64,000 bases of DNA, taken from positions 1 through 64,000 of the forward strand of contig JAVJQK010000050.1 in assembly GCA_040218145.1 (NCBI GenBank), given 5' to 3'. Origin of the DNA: Sandaracinaceae bacterium. Lineage in GTDB: Bacteria > Myxococcota_A > Polyangia > Polyangiales > Sandaracinaceae. Under the pieces are notes generated by a model that was given only the letters and a program-made list of their open reading frames with translations, searched no databases and had not been told where the DNA came from. Position numbers and translations under genes: made by a program. Positions 39,940 through 49,789 of the stretch are shown here, piece by piece. Position 1 is the stretch's first letter. Each line of letters opens with the position of its first letter.

Positions 39940-41268
39940 TCAGACCTCCACTCGCGTCCAGCCGTCGGAGCGCCAGATGGCCGCGAAGATGCCCGACTGG
40001 ATGAGCCGGTAGACGGCGTTCGCGCCCCAGACCGCGAGCAGGCCCCAGCCGAGCACGGGCCCGACGAGGTACACGGCGGGCAGGAACACGAGCCACTGCA
40101 TGCCGGTGCTGACGAGCATCACGCGCAGGCTGTCGCCGGCGCCGAAGAGCCCGTTGAGGAGCACCATGCCGACGACGTCGAGCGGCAGCGCGACGCAGAT
40201 CAGGCGCAGCGGCCAGCGCGCCAGGTCCAGCGTGTCGGGATCGTGCAGGAAGATCCCGAGCACGAGATCGGGGAACAGGAAGCCGAGCACGGCCGGGATG
40301 GAGACGACGGGGACGGCCACGCGCACCACGTCCCAGCCCCATCTCCGCGCGCGGTCGGGCTCCTTCTGGCCGAGGGCCTGACCGACCAGGGAGGCGGCGG
40401 CGAGCCCGAAGCCGATCGCGGGCAGGATCGCCACGAGCAGGAGGTTCACCAGGACGTTGGAGGCGGCGACCTCCGCCGTGCCGAGGCGGGCCACCATCGC
40501 GAAGAAGACGGTCATGCCCGTGGCGAAGAAGAATTGCTGGAGCGCGGCGGGCAGGCTGGTCTGGAGCATGCCCTTCAGGGTCGAGAGGCCGGGCATGGCC
40601 CGCAGGAAGCCGGCCGGACGCAGGCGCGCGGTGGCCTGGAAGAAGTAGAGGAGGGTGCCCGTCCAGGTCGCGATCAGGCTCGCCCACGCCGCGCCCGCGA
40701 CGCCGTACGCGGGGAGCCCGAACGGGCCGAAGATGAGCACCCAGTCGAGCCCCGCGTTGACGAGGTGCATGATGACGAGGGTGCGGAGGTAGAGGCGCGA
40801 GAGATCGACCGCGTTCCAGTAGCCGCGAAAGGCGAAGTTCATCCCGGCCGCGGGCACGGCGAGCAGGCGGATCTGGAGGTAGCTCGTGCCGAGCGTGGCG
40901 ACCTGTGCGTCGTCGGTCAGCAAGGGGAAGAGGCTGGGCGCCGCGAAGATCACCCCCGCCGCGAGCGGCACGCCCAGGCCCGTGGCGAGCACGAGGCCGC
41001 CGTTGAGCGGGACGGCCGTCTCGTCGTCCTTGCCTTCTCCCTTTCGACGCGCGGCCGTCGCCTGCACCCCCGGCGCGAGGCCGGTGATGAACGCGACGCA
41101 CATGAAGTTCGCGAAGCTGCCCTGCCCGACCGCGGCGAGCGCCTCGTCTCCGAGCCGGCTGACGAACCCCGTGTCCACGAGGTTGAGCAGGTTCTGCGAG
41201 ACCATCCCCCCGATGATGGGAAGGGCGAGACCGAAGATGCGGTTCCGCCGGTCTTTGGGGGGAAGCAT
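39940..41268 (-). CDS. MATE-family multidrug/metabolite exporter
   Basis: A 442-residue membrane protein with 12 membrane segments and the two-lobed MATE layout. It begins LALPIIGGMVSQNLLNLVDT with the conserved N-terminal lobe Asp in DTGFVSRLGDEALAAVG. The second half repeats the pattern (LVNLLLVAILPAIGFGLAAAS, then GQALGQKEPDRA). MATE proteins export drugs, flavins or organic cations in exchange for H+ or Na+. The substrate is unknown. It is 12 bases convergent with the glutaredoxin-like gene. Confidence 0.93.
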   Translation of the reverse strand: MLPPKDRRNRIFGLALPIIGGMVSQNLLNLVDTGFVSRLGDEALAAVGQGSFANFMCVAFITGLAPGVQATAARRKGEGKDDETAVPLNGGLVLATGLGVPLAAGVIFAAPSLFPLLTDDAQVATLGTSYLQIRLLAVPAAGMNFAFRGYWNAVDLSRLYLRTLVIMHLVNAGLDWVLIFGPFGLPAYGVAGAAWASLIATWTGTLLYFFQATARLRPAGFLRAMPGLSTLKGMLQTSLPAALQQFFFATGMTVFFAMVARLGTAEVAASNVLVNLLLVAILPAIGFGLAAASLVGQALGQKEPDRARRWGWDVVRVAVPVVSIPAVLGFLFPDLVLGIFLHDPDTLDLARWPLRLICVALPLDVVGMVLLNGLFGAGDSLRVMLVSTGMQWLVFLPAVYLVGPVLGWGLLAVWGANAVYRLIQSGIFAAIWRSDGWTRVEV

Positions 41269-41316
41269 GGGTGGCGCCTCGGCCCGACATGTTGCCAGAA
41301 CGAGGCGCCGACGGGG

Positions 41317-42450
41317 TCAGCGTCTGCGAGACACGAGCGCGATGCCCAGCAGCGCGAGCGCCATCCAGCCGAGCGAGCTCGGGGCGTGGCCCGGCGTGGC
41401 GCGGCAGGCGCATCCTCCGCCGCCCTCGAAGCGCGGCTCGAGGTTCGGCCCGGGGCCCGGCTCGGTCCCCGCGTCGAAGCCGGTCGAGGCGTCGGGCGGC
41501 GCGCTGCCCGCGTCGTCCTGCGGCGCCCCCGCGTCCTCCACTCCCGTGTCGGGCGAGCACGGGTCGGTGGCGTCGAGCGCCTCCACGCCGTTGGGGACAC
41601 CGTCGCCGTCGCAGTCGCCGAAGTCGTAGCCGACGATCTCTCTCGACTCCGGGTCGACGAGGCAGTCGAGCAGATCCGCGGTGTCGCTGCACTCGCCGGG
41701 CACGCAGTACGTGACCTCGCCGTCCTCGACGGCGATCTCCTCGGGGTCGAGGCACGGCGCGCTCGGGAGCTCACAGTAGGCCTCGAGGCCTTCGGTCTCG
41801 CAGACGGTGCCGCCGTCGCTGGCCACACACTCGTAGCCGCCCTCGCATGGAACGCCGGCTTGACACCCCGTCGCCTCCGGCACGCACGCGTCGCCGTTCC
41901 AGTATCCGCGCAGGGGAGGCTTCAGGCAGGGGTCGGTGCCGCCGGCCTCCTCCGCGCCGTTGGAGATCCCGTCGCGGTCGCAGTCGCCCTCCGCCCAGAG
42001 CACGAGGGAGCCGCCATCGGTCGGGGTGTGGCACCGCCGGATGGTCCGGACGGTGACGGCTCCCGCCGCGTCGTGACAGTACGACCGCTCGGGGAGGACA
42101 CACAGCCCCACCGAGACCCCCTCCTCGGTCGTCACGTCGGAGCCTACGCACTCGGTCGGGACGAGGCCCATCGGGCCGGCTTCGTAGTAGGGGCAGTCCG
42201 CGTCGCGGCTGCAGCACACGAGGGTGGCGCGGCTCAGGCAGATCTGGTCGCCCGAGCGCAGGTAGCCGCAGTACTCGTCGCTGCGGCAGCTGTCGGCCCC
42301 CCCTCCGTCGCAGCGTCGGACGTCGTCGAACTCGCACACGGCCCGCCCGCCCTCTGGCAGCGGCACGAAGCCAGCCTCCGCGTACGCGAGCGCGCTCCAC
42401 CCCATCGACGCCGCGACGAGCGCGACCCACCACATCCACCGAGTTTTCAT
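41317..42450 (-). CDS. Cys-rich surface protein with MYXO-CTERM-like anchor
   Basis: A 377-residue protein from ATG 42450, with GGAGG five bases upstream. It has a signal peptide (VALVAASMGWSALAYAEA), then many Cys residues, two calcium-binding thrombospondin-3-like repeats (GDCDRDGISNGAEEAGGTDP and GDCDGDGVPNGVEALDATDP), an acidic Ala/Pro/Asp linker, and a C-terminal tail of CACRA, a hydrophobic stretch and SRRR. This tail matches the MYXO-CTERM layout, in which a Cys-containing motif, a membrane helix and an Arg cluster direct surface sorting in myxobacteria. The function is unknown. Confidence 0.85.
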   Translation of the reverse strand: MKTRWMWWVALVAASMGWSALAYAEAGFVPLPEGGRAVCEFDDVRRCDGGGADSCRSDEYCGYLRSGDQICLSRATLVCCSRDADCPYYEAGPMGLVPTECVGSDVTTEEGVSVGLCVLPERSYCHDAAGAVTVRTIRRCHTPTDGGSLVLWAEGDCDRDGISNGAEEAGGTDPCLKPPLRGYWNGDACVPEATGCQAGVPCEGGYECVASDGGTVCETEGLEAYCELPSAPCLDPEEIAVEDGEVTYCVPGECSDTADLLDCLVDPESREIVGYDFGDCDGDGVPNGVEALDATDPCSPDTGVEDAGAPQDDAGSAPPDASTGFDAGTEPGPGPNLEPRFEGGGGCACRATPGHAPSSLGWMALALLGIALVSRRR

Positions 42451-42543
42451 ACGGACCTCCAAGACAAGCGCGGAGCCGAGGCTCCCCGGTCAGCATGAGG
42501 GGTGCACGGGCGCGTCTTCAAGCGTGGCGTAAGCTGCGTCTCG

Positions 42544-43226
<683 letters not shown>

Positions 43227-43230
<4 letters not shown>

Positions 43231-44633
43231 AGCTGCGCACGCGCCTGCTGGTCACCGTGGTGGGCATCGCCGTGCCCGTGGTGGTCGGGCTCGCGCTCTT
43301 CGCGTTCGGGGCGCGCCGTCGAGGGCTCGTGGAGTCGACGTACGAGGCCACCGTGCAGCACATGGAGGCGGGCGGCCGAGAGCGCTGTGAGGCGCGCTCA
43401 CAGCGGCGGGAGGAGCGCGTCGAGCGGCGAGGGCTGCGTGGGCGAGAGCGCCGGTCGCGTCGCGCGCGGCGCGCGCGCTTCAGCCGCGATCGGCACGCCT
43501 ACGACGAGCGCTTCGCGCCGACGAGCCCCGACGCGCCGCCCGTGCCGACCGCCCTCCGTGAGGCGATCGAGAGCGGTGAGGTCGCGGCCGCGACGTGGAC
43601 CGAGGACCCCGTGCACGTGACCCTGGCGATGCGCATGCCGTGGGATGGGCCGTGCGCGGTGCTGGTGATCGAGCGGGACGCGGGCCCGATGCTCGGGTGG
43701 CGAGGGCTCTTGCAGGTGGTCGGGCTCTCCGCGCTCGTCGCCGCGCTGACCGCGCTCGCCGCCCTGTTCGCGCTCGGCCCCGTCGTGCGGCGCCTGCGCT
43801 TGTTGACCGAGGCGGTCCGGGCCCGCGCGAAGGAGGGCTACGGCGACGACGTGCCCGTGCAGGGCAAGGACGAGGTCGCGGAGCTCGCCGCGGCGTTCAA
43901 CGACGCGAGCGCGGAGATCCGCGAGCGGCTGCGCGATCTGTCGGCGCGAGACGAGGCGATGACCCGGCTCTTGGCGAGCACGACGCACGACATCATGGTC
44001 CCGCTGACGGTCCTGCAGGGTCACCTGAGTGACGCGTGGAGCGCGGCGCGCGCGGGGCGGCCCGTCGGCGAGGCCAGCCTCGGCGGCGCGCTCGAGGAGG
44101 CGCACTACCTCGGCAACCTCATGCGCAACCTCAGCGCGGCCGCGCGCATGGACGCGGGGGAGGCGATGCTGACCCGCCACGACTTCGATCTGCGCGACGT
44201 GGTCGAGCGGGTGATCGCGCGTCACCGACCGATCGCCACCGAGCGGAAGATCACCCTCGAGCGCGCGGTGCCGGAGGAGCCGGTGATCGCGCACGCGGAC
44301 TCCACGCTGGTCGAGCAGGCGCTCAGCAACCTCGTCTCCAACGCGCTCCGCTACAACGACCCGGGCGGGAACGTCGCCGTCGTGCTCGACCTCCTGCCGG
44401 AGGGGGAGGGCGCGTTCGAGGTGCGGGTCATGGACGACGGACCGGGCATCCCCGAGGAGGAGCTCGAGCGCGTGGCCGAGCGTCGCTTCCGTGGCGGCGA
44501 GGCGCGCAAGCGGAGCCCGACGGGGCTCGGGCTCGGGCTGCACATCGTGCGCGACGTCGCCGAGCGACACGGCTGGAGCCTCGCGTTCGACAGCCCCGAG
44601 GGCGGCGGGCTGACCGTCACGCTACGAAGCTGA
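43227..44633 (+). CDS. Sensor histidine kinase partner of the OmpR-type regulator
   Basis: A 468-residue protein from GTG 43227, overlapping the regulator stop. Two membrane segments (8-28 and about 158-182) flank a periplasmic region. A HAMP-like linker (LTEAVRARAKEGYGDDVPVQ) comes next, then a HisKA core with His in STTHDIMVPLTVL (about 253) and a HATPase domain ending SPTGLGLGLHIVRDVAERHG. The sensor region is unusually basic: about 20 Arg in residues 50-95. The convergent gamma-glutamyltransferase gene overlaps its last 17 bases. Confidence 0.92.
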
Positions 44634-46035
44634 TCGCGCCGCCGCGGCGGGCGTCGGCCGCGGCGTGCGTGCGGCCCTCGGCGTCGATGAGCGTGGCGTG
44701 CACGCCGCCGAAGTAGAACGCGCGACCGGCGAACGGGTGCACGGTGGTGAAGCGTCCGCGCAGGGCCTCGACGATGGCCTCCGGGTCGACGCGATCCGCC
44801 AGCTCGACCCACACGTGGTCGGACTCCGCGTGGACCCGCGGCGCGCGCACCGCGTGCTCGACGGGCTCGCCCCGCATCACGCGGTGCAGGACCTGGCTGA
44901 CGACCGAGCGGATGCGGTTGCTGCCGCCCGAGCCGACCGCCATGGCCGGCCGGCCGTGGTGCAAGCCGACGGTCGGCGCGACCATGGTCGGGAGCGGGAC
45001 GCCGCGGGCGTGGCGGTGGAACCCGGCGGGGTTCAGGTCCTCCTCGCCGAGGAAGTTGTTCATCTGTACGCCCGTGCCCTCCGCGACGTAGCCGCAGCCC
45101 TCGCCGTTGGTCAGGGTCACGCTGGCCGCGCCGCCCTCGCCGTCGAGCACGGAGATGTGCGTGGTGCTGCCGCGCGCGTCGAAGGCGCTCCGCGCGTCGT
45201 GGCCGCTCCGGCACGCCTCCGCGAGCCGCACCACCTCGGCCACCTCGTCGGCCTCGGGGGGCGAGCCGTCGAGCGCCCCGAGGATCACCTCGACCAGCTT
45301 GCCGCCGATGCGCGGAGAGGTGAGCACCGTCCAGTCGCCCAGACGCAGCTGACGGGGCGCGCCGGTCGTGGGCGTCGCGCGCAGATCCTCCTCCGTCAGG
45401 AGCCCGCCCTGGTCCGGCCCGAAGCCGCGGAGCACGGCGTCGAAGAAGCGAGGAGGTGTTTGCCCGAGAGCGCCCAGCTCCTCGAGCAGATCGGCGAGGG
45501 CCGGGTTGGTCAGCGCGTCGCCCGCCTGCGGCCGGCCGCCGCCCGCGAGCGCGAGGGTCTCGGGGCTGAGGGTCTGGATCGGCCAGAGCAGCTCGAACAC
45601 GTGCGCGCCTTCCTTGCCGAGCACGGCCCCCTCGCGCGCCATCCGGACCGCGGGCGAGACCAGCTCGCTCAGCGGCAGCGCGCCGTGATGCGAGGCCTCG
45701 ATGAGGCCGGGCAACGCGAGGGGCGGGGCCACCGAGCCGCGACCGACGTGAAACGCCTGCGTGGTCGCGCCGAAGTCGATGATCACCTCGAAGAAGTCGA
45801 GGGGCCCCGAGGGGAGGCGCGGGGCGGCCGGGAAGAAGTCGACGCAGATCGGCGCGCTGCCCGGGAGCGCCGCGGTGAGCATGCCCGCGCCGCCCGCGCT
45901 GGCGAGCAGCGGCTCGGCCACGAACGCCGCGAACGCGCCCGCGACGGCCGCGTCCACGGCATTTCCACCGCGGCGCAGCGCGGCCGCCGCCGCGTCGGCG
46001 GTGTTTCGATCTCCCGCGGCGACGACCCCTCGCAC
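44617..46035 (-). CDS. Gamma-glutamyltransferase-family protein
   Basis: A 472-residue Ntn-hydrolase-type protein. Family hallmarks are GGNAVDAAVAGAFAAFVAEP near the N-terminus and the autocleavage Thr in ARGSTTHISVLDGEGGAA (about 303), then GTGVQMNNFLGEEDLNP and GSGGSNRIRSVVSQVLHRV. The family transfers or hydrolyses gamma-glutamyl groups such as those of glutathione. No signal peptide is visible, which is unlike the periplasmic E. coli enzyme, so it may act in the cytoplasm. It is divergent from a receiver gene. Confidence 0.88.
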   Translation of the reverse strand: MRGVVAAGDRNTADAAAAALRRGGNAVDAAVAGAFAAFVAEPLLASAGGAGMLTAALPGSAPICVDFFPAAPRLPSGPLDFFEVIIDFGATTQAFHVGRGSVAPPLALPGLIEASHHGALPLSELVSPAVRMAREGAVLGKEGAHVFELLWPIQTLSPETLALAGGGRPQAGDALTNPALADLLEELGALGQTPPRFFDAVLRGFGPDQGGLLTEEDLRATPTTGAPRQLRLGDWTVLTSPRIGGKLVEVILGALDGSPPEADEVAEVVRLAEACRSGHDARSAFDARGSTTHISVLDGEGGAASVTLTNGEGCGYVAEGTGVQMNNFLGEEDLNPAGFHRHARGVPLPTMVAPTVGLHHGRPAMAVGSGGSNRIRSVVSQVLHRVMRGEPVEHAVRAPRVHAESDHVWVELADRVDPEAIVEALRGRFTTVHPFAGRAFYFGGVHATLIDAEGRTHAAADARRGGAISFVA

Positions 46036-46112
46036 GGGCGGGAGAATAGCCGAGGATTCCGCCCACCAGAAAATCGGATCTCACGGGCAACTTTCCGCGC
46101 TAAGCTCCGTAT

Positions 46113-46589
46113 ATGGCCGAGGTGGGGGCCGACGACTTCGACACCAAGCGCATCCTCGTCATCGACGACGAGGGGCCGATGCTCCGCACGCATGGTCGTG
46201 TGCTGGAGACGCATGGCTTTCGTCCGGTGATGATGGCCGACCCCGCCGAGGCGCTCGAGGAGGCCAAGCGCCGGTTGCCCTCCGTGGTGGTCGTGGACCT
46301 GGTCATGCCGGGCATGAGCGGCCTCGAGCTCGTGACGCGACTCCGCACGCACTACGGCCGGAGCTGCCCTCCCGTGATCCTCATCTCGGCGAACCTCGCG
46401 CAGCTCTCGCCGATGGAGCAGATCATGTTCGACGCGATGTTCGCCAAGCCGTACAGCGTCGACCGCCTGGTGAACTGGGTGCGCAAGCTCGCGCGCTACC
46501 ACCACGACAAGCGCATGTCCCCCTCGAACGTCCACCTGAAGTGGACCCCCGAGCGCTGGGACCGAAAAGAAGAAGACGGCGAGCTCTGA
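46113..46589 (+). CDS. Single-domain response regulator (CheY-like)
   Basis: A 158-residue protein with only a receiver domain: the acidic pair in ILVIDDEGPM, phospho-Asp in VVVVDLVMPGMSG (about 62), Ser in LISANLA and Lys in MFAKPYS (about 112). The extra 35 C-terminal residues are basic and Trp-containing, ending in an acidic tail. It lacks a DNA-binding domain, so it probably passes phosphate on or binds a partner. No kinase is adjacent. It is divergent from the gamma-glutamyltransferase gene. Confidence 0.9.
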   Translation: MAEVGADDFDTKRILVIDDEGPMLRTHGRVLETHGFRPVMMADPAEALEEAKRRLPSVVVVDLVMPGMSGLELVTRLRTHYGRSCPPVILISANLAQLSPMEQIMFDAMFAKPYSVDRLVNWVRKLARYHHDKRMSPSNVHLKWTPERWDRKEEDGEL

Positions 46590-46646
46590 GGCTCACGGGC
46601 GGCCGGGTCGCGGCCGTCACTGTGCTGGCCCTTACTGTGCTGGCCC

Positions 46647-48419
46647 TCATTGGGCCGCAGGCGCCTCGCTCGAGGGCGGCGGGAGATCGTCGCCCCGCGC
46701 GGCCTGACTCGGCGCGGCCTGACTCGGCGCGGCCTGACTCGGCGCGGCCTGGCTCGGAGTAGCCTGGCTCGGCGCGGCCTGGCTCGGAGTAGCCTGGCTC
46801 GGGGGAGCCTGGCCCGGGGCGGTCTGGCTCGGTGAATCCACCGCCGGGGCGTCTTCCGCCGGGTCGCCTTCGGGCGTCGCTTCGAGCTGGGGCGTCGCGC
46901 GCTCCGGCGCCGCCGCTCCGCTCGGCGCTCGTGTGCTCGGCGTCTCCTCGGCCTCCGCTTCGAGGTCCGCCGGCGCCTCGGCCGCGGGAGCGCGCTCGCG
47001 GGGACGACGCGGCGCGGCGGGCGCCGCCGGAGGTCGCTCCTCCCGACCCAGCACGTCGGCCGCGAGATCGACGGCGGGGCCGCGGCCCGGGTCGGTCGGC
47101 GTCGCCTCCGTCTCGGTCTCGCTCGAGGGCGACGGCGTCGCGATGGGCGCGCGCTCGTCGGTCGTCGGCGCCGACGCGGCCAGCCACCACCCCGCGACCG
47201 CGAGCGCGCCGAGCACGACGAGCGTCATCACTGCCCAGACGGCGCGCCCGCCTCCACGGACCGCCGCCAGCTCCTCCGCCGTGGTCAGCGGCTCGTGGGT
47301 CACCCGCTGCGTGAGATCCTCGTCGACGCCCGGGGTCGCCTCCGGCATCGCGTCGACGACCCTGCCCGTCGGATCCTTGCGGACCATCGCGCTCGTCGAC
47401 GGCGGCTCCACCTGATCGGGATCCCAGCGCGCCTCCGCGGGCGGCGTCGCGGCGTACTGGCGACGCTTCGCGAGCTGTGGCCCGAACGTCTCCTCCACCC
47501 ACTGGCCGATGTCCTCGGGCTCCGCGCGTCGCCCGTAGAGCGCGAGCGCGTCGGAGAGCGCCTGCGCCATCTCCCGCGCGCTCTCGTAGCGGAGCTGCGG
47601 CTCGCGGTGGAGCGCCGCGAGGATGGGGGCGTCGAAGAGCGGCGGTGGCTCGAGCCCGACGGTGCTGGGCGGCGGCACGTCCTCCCGAAGGAGCTGGGTC
47701 AACGAGGACGCCAGGTCGTCGGTGTCGAAGAGGGTGGTCCCGGTCAGCGCGTTGTAGAGCAGGACGCCCATCGAGAAGACGTCCGCGCGCCCGTCGATCG
47801 CCCGACCCAGCACGACCTCGGGCGCGATGTAACCTGCCTTGCCCTTGACGATGCCGGGGTTGGTCTTGGTGATCCGCGCTCGCGCCTTCGCGACTCCGAA
47901 GTCGGCGATGCGCGCGGTCCCGTCGGCGCCGACGATGACGTTGCCCGGCGTGACGTCGCGGTGCACGAGGTGCAGCGGCTGCCCGGCGTCGTCGGTGAGC
48001 TGGTGCGCGGCGTGGAGCCCGCGCAGGGCGTCGATGGCGATGGTGACCAGGATCTCCGGTGGCCGGGTCTCCTCCTGTCGGCGCAGGAGCCGGTCGAGCG
48101 CGACGCCCTCGACGTAGTCCATGACCATGAAGTAGCGCCCGGCGTCGTTCCCGAGGTCGACGGTGCTGACCACGTTCGGGTGGTGGAGCCGCGACGCGAT
48201 GCGCGCCTCGTCCATCAGCATGTCCACGAACTCGGGGTGCTCGCCCAGGTGCGGGTGCAGCACCTTCAGCGCGTACAGGCGCGAGAAGCCGGCCTCGCCC
48301 GTCATGCGCGCGAGGTAGACGGACGCCATGCCGCCCTTGCCGATGCGCACGAGCAGCTCGTAGCGCCCACACCGCGGTGGCGACGACGGCGCGCCGCTGG
48401 TTGCTCCGGATTCGGCCAT
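46647..48419 (-). CDS. Eukaryote-like Ser/Thr protein kinase, membrane anchored
   Basis: A 590-residue protein from ATG 48419. Its kinase domain (19-285) has the P-loop IGKGGMASVYLARMTG, Lys in LYALKVLHPH (about 51), HRDVTPGNVIV with the catalytic Asp (about 151), DFG in IADFGVAKA (about 174) and GYIAPEVVLG. One membrane segment lies near 395-415 (VMTLVVLGALAVAGWWLA), followed by an acidic/Pro/Ala-rich tail with about nine Pro-Ser-Gln-Ala type repeats. This is the usual myxobacterial STPK layout. Substrates are unknown. It is convergent with the receiver gene, about 57 bases apart. Confidence 0.95.
   Translation of the reverse strand: MAESGATSGAPSSPPRCGRYELLVRIGKGGMASVYLARMTGEAGFSRLYALKVLHPHLGEHPEFVDMLMDEARIASRLHHPNVVSTVDLGNDAGRYFMVMDYVEGVALDRLLRRQEETRPPEILVTIAIDALRGLHAAHQLTDDAGQPLHLVHRDVTPGNVIVGADGTARIADFGVAKARARITKTNPGIVKGKAGYIAPEVVLGRAIDGRADVFSMGVLLYNALTGTTLFDTDDLASSLTQLLREDVPPPSTVGLEPPPLFDAPILAALHREPQLRYESAREMAQALSDALALYGRRAEPEDIGQWVEETFGPQLAKRRQYAATPPAEARWDPDQVEPPSTSAMVRKDPTGRVVDAMPEATPGVDEDLTQRVTHEPLTTAEELAAVRGGGRAVWAVMTLVVLGALAVAGWWLAASAPTTDERAPIATPSPSSETETEATPTDPGRGPAVDLAADVLGREERPPAAPAAPRRPRERAPAAEAPADLEAEAEETPSTRAPSGAAAPERATPQLEATPEGDPAEDAPAVDSPSQTAPGQAPPSQATPSQAAPSQATPSQAAPSQAAPSQAAPSQAARGDDLPPPSSEAPAAQ
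46699..46834. repeat. 15-bp tandem repeat in kinase tail
   Basis: About nine units of a 15-base repeat (CGGCCTGACTCGGCG type), code on the minus strand for Pro-Ser-Gln-Ala-Ala/Thr pentads near the kinase C-terminus. Like the hexamers elsewhere, unit changes keep frame. Confidence 0.85.
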
Positions 48420-48509
48420 TAGTCCGTCCACCTGGATCGGGCTCCCAACGACCGCCCAGTCCGGCGCGGGCAGAATACACCTTCGCTGCAAACGAGGAAA
48501 AGTGCCCGA

Positions 48510-48558
48510 CCGAGGCGACCGTCCGCCGAGGGGGGAGGAGGCGGACGGTCGCGCTCGG
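48510..48558 (-). terminator. Long hairpin, candidate terminator
   Basis: A perfect 12-bp stem (48516-48527 with 48540-48551) and a 12-base loop, extended outward by six more pairs around one bulged base. It lies in the 318-base gap between the quinone-oxidoreductase-like gene and the kinase gene, both leftward. Read on the minus strand, TTTT follows within about ten bases, so it could end transcription of the upstream gene. The rest of 48420-48737 shows no gene. Confidence 0.5.
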
Positions 48559-48737
48559 CCGGTTGGGGAGTGCGCCCCATCTTCACGTGGCAGGCACCGA
48601 CGTCGTGCACGGTAGGAACCAGGGGCGGAGTCCGAGGTGGTGACGCAGGAGCCCGGTCACGGGAAGCTCCTACGATCGTGTCGGGCGTGGCGAGCGCGCC
48701 CCAGGAGGATTTCCCCCCCGGGGAAACCCCGACTCGG

Positions 48738-49757
48738 TCAGGGGGTGAGCACGACCTTGCCGACGTTCTTGCCCTCCTCGATCTCGGCGTGCGCGGCGGC
48801 CGCCTCGTCGAAGGAGAAGCTCGCGTGCACGTGGGGCTTGGCCTCGCCGCGCTCCCAGTAGCCGACGCAGCGCTCGAGCCCCTCGTGGATCATCGCGGTG
48901 TGATCCCAGAGGCTGCCCAGATCCAGGCCCGCGACGGCGGCGTTGTCGCCCATCATCGCGAGCGGCTTGAAGGTCGGGCTCTTCAGCACCTGCCCGATGA
49001 CGCGGATCCAGCTGCGCTTGCCGGCCTTCTGCGCGTTGGCCAGGCCGAAGCAGATCAGCATGCCGCCCGGGCGCAGCAGCGAGTAGCCCTTCTTCCAGTC
49101 CTCGCCGCCGAGGGCGTCGCACACGAGGTCGACGCCGTCGCCGTCCGTGAGCCCTCGGATCACCTCGACGTAGTCGGCGCTGCGGTAGTCGATCGGGTGA
49201 TCGCAGCCCTGGGCCCGCACGTGGTCGTGCTTGGCCGCGCTCGCGGTCCCGAAGGTGGTGACGTCGTCGACGGTCTGACAGAGCTGCAGCGCGGCGGTGC
49301 CGACCCCGCCCGCGGCGGCGTGGATCAGCACGCGATCGCCCGGCGCGATGCGCCGCACGCGGAAGAGCATCTGGTAGGCGGTGAGGTAGTTGACGGGCAT
49401 CGCCGCCGCCGCCTCGAAGCCCATCGCGTCGGGGATGGGCACGGCCTGGTGCGCGGGCACGCAGACCATGCTCGCGTGACCGCCGAAGCGGCAGAGGAAC
49501 ATCACGCGCTGCCCCTCGCGCAGCTCCGTGACGCCTTCGCCGACCGCGTCGACGACGCCGCTGCCCTCGTAGCCCACCACGCACGGCGGCTTGGGCGCGG
49601 CCGGGTAGATCCCCTGACGCGCGCTGACCTCGGCGAAGTTGAGCCCCGCCGCCTTCACCGCGATCCGGACCTCCCCCGCCTTCGGGGTCGGATCCTCGGT
49701 CTCGCGCACCTCGAGGACGCCAGGGCCCCCGTGCTTTCGAATCCACACCGCTCGCAT
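48738..49757 (-). CDS. Zinc-free quinone oxidoreductase-like medium-chain dehydrogenase
   Basis: A 339-residue protein from ATG 49757. N-terminal GroES-like fold (MRAVWIRKHGGPGVLEV, GLNFAEVSARQGIYP, CVVGYEGSGVVDAVG) is followed by a Rossmann NADP-binding domain with VLIHAAAGGVGTAALQL. The zinc ligands of alcohol dehydrogenases are absent, as in quinone oxidoreductases and the VAT-1-like group. It may reduce quinones or enones with NADPH. Substrate is unknown. It begins 32 bases after the methyltransferase stop, so the two may be co-transcribed. Confidence 0.9.
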   Translation of the reverse strand: MRAVWIRKHGGPGVLEVRETEDPTPKAGEVRIAVKAAGLNFAEVSARQGIYPAAPKPPCVVGYEGSGVVDAVGEGVTELREGQRVMFLCRFGGHASMVCVPAHQAVPIPDAMGFEAAAAMPVNYLTAYQMLFRVRRIAPGDRVLIHAAAGGVGTAALQLCQTVDDVTTFGTASAAKHDHVRAQGCDHPIDYRSADYVEVIRGLTDGDGVDLVCDALGGEDWKKGYSLLRPGGMLICFGLANAQKAGKRSWIRVIGQVLKSPTFKPLAMMGDNAAVAGLDLGSLWDHTAMIHEGLERCVGYWERGEAKPHVHASFSFDEAAAAHAEIEEGKNVGKVVLTP

Positions 49758-49789
49758 GGCGGCGACCCTGGGGCGCGCGGCCCGCGAGG

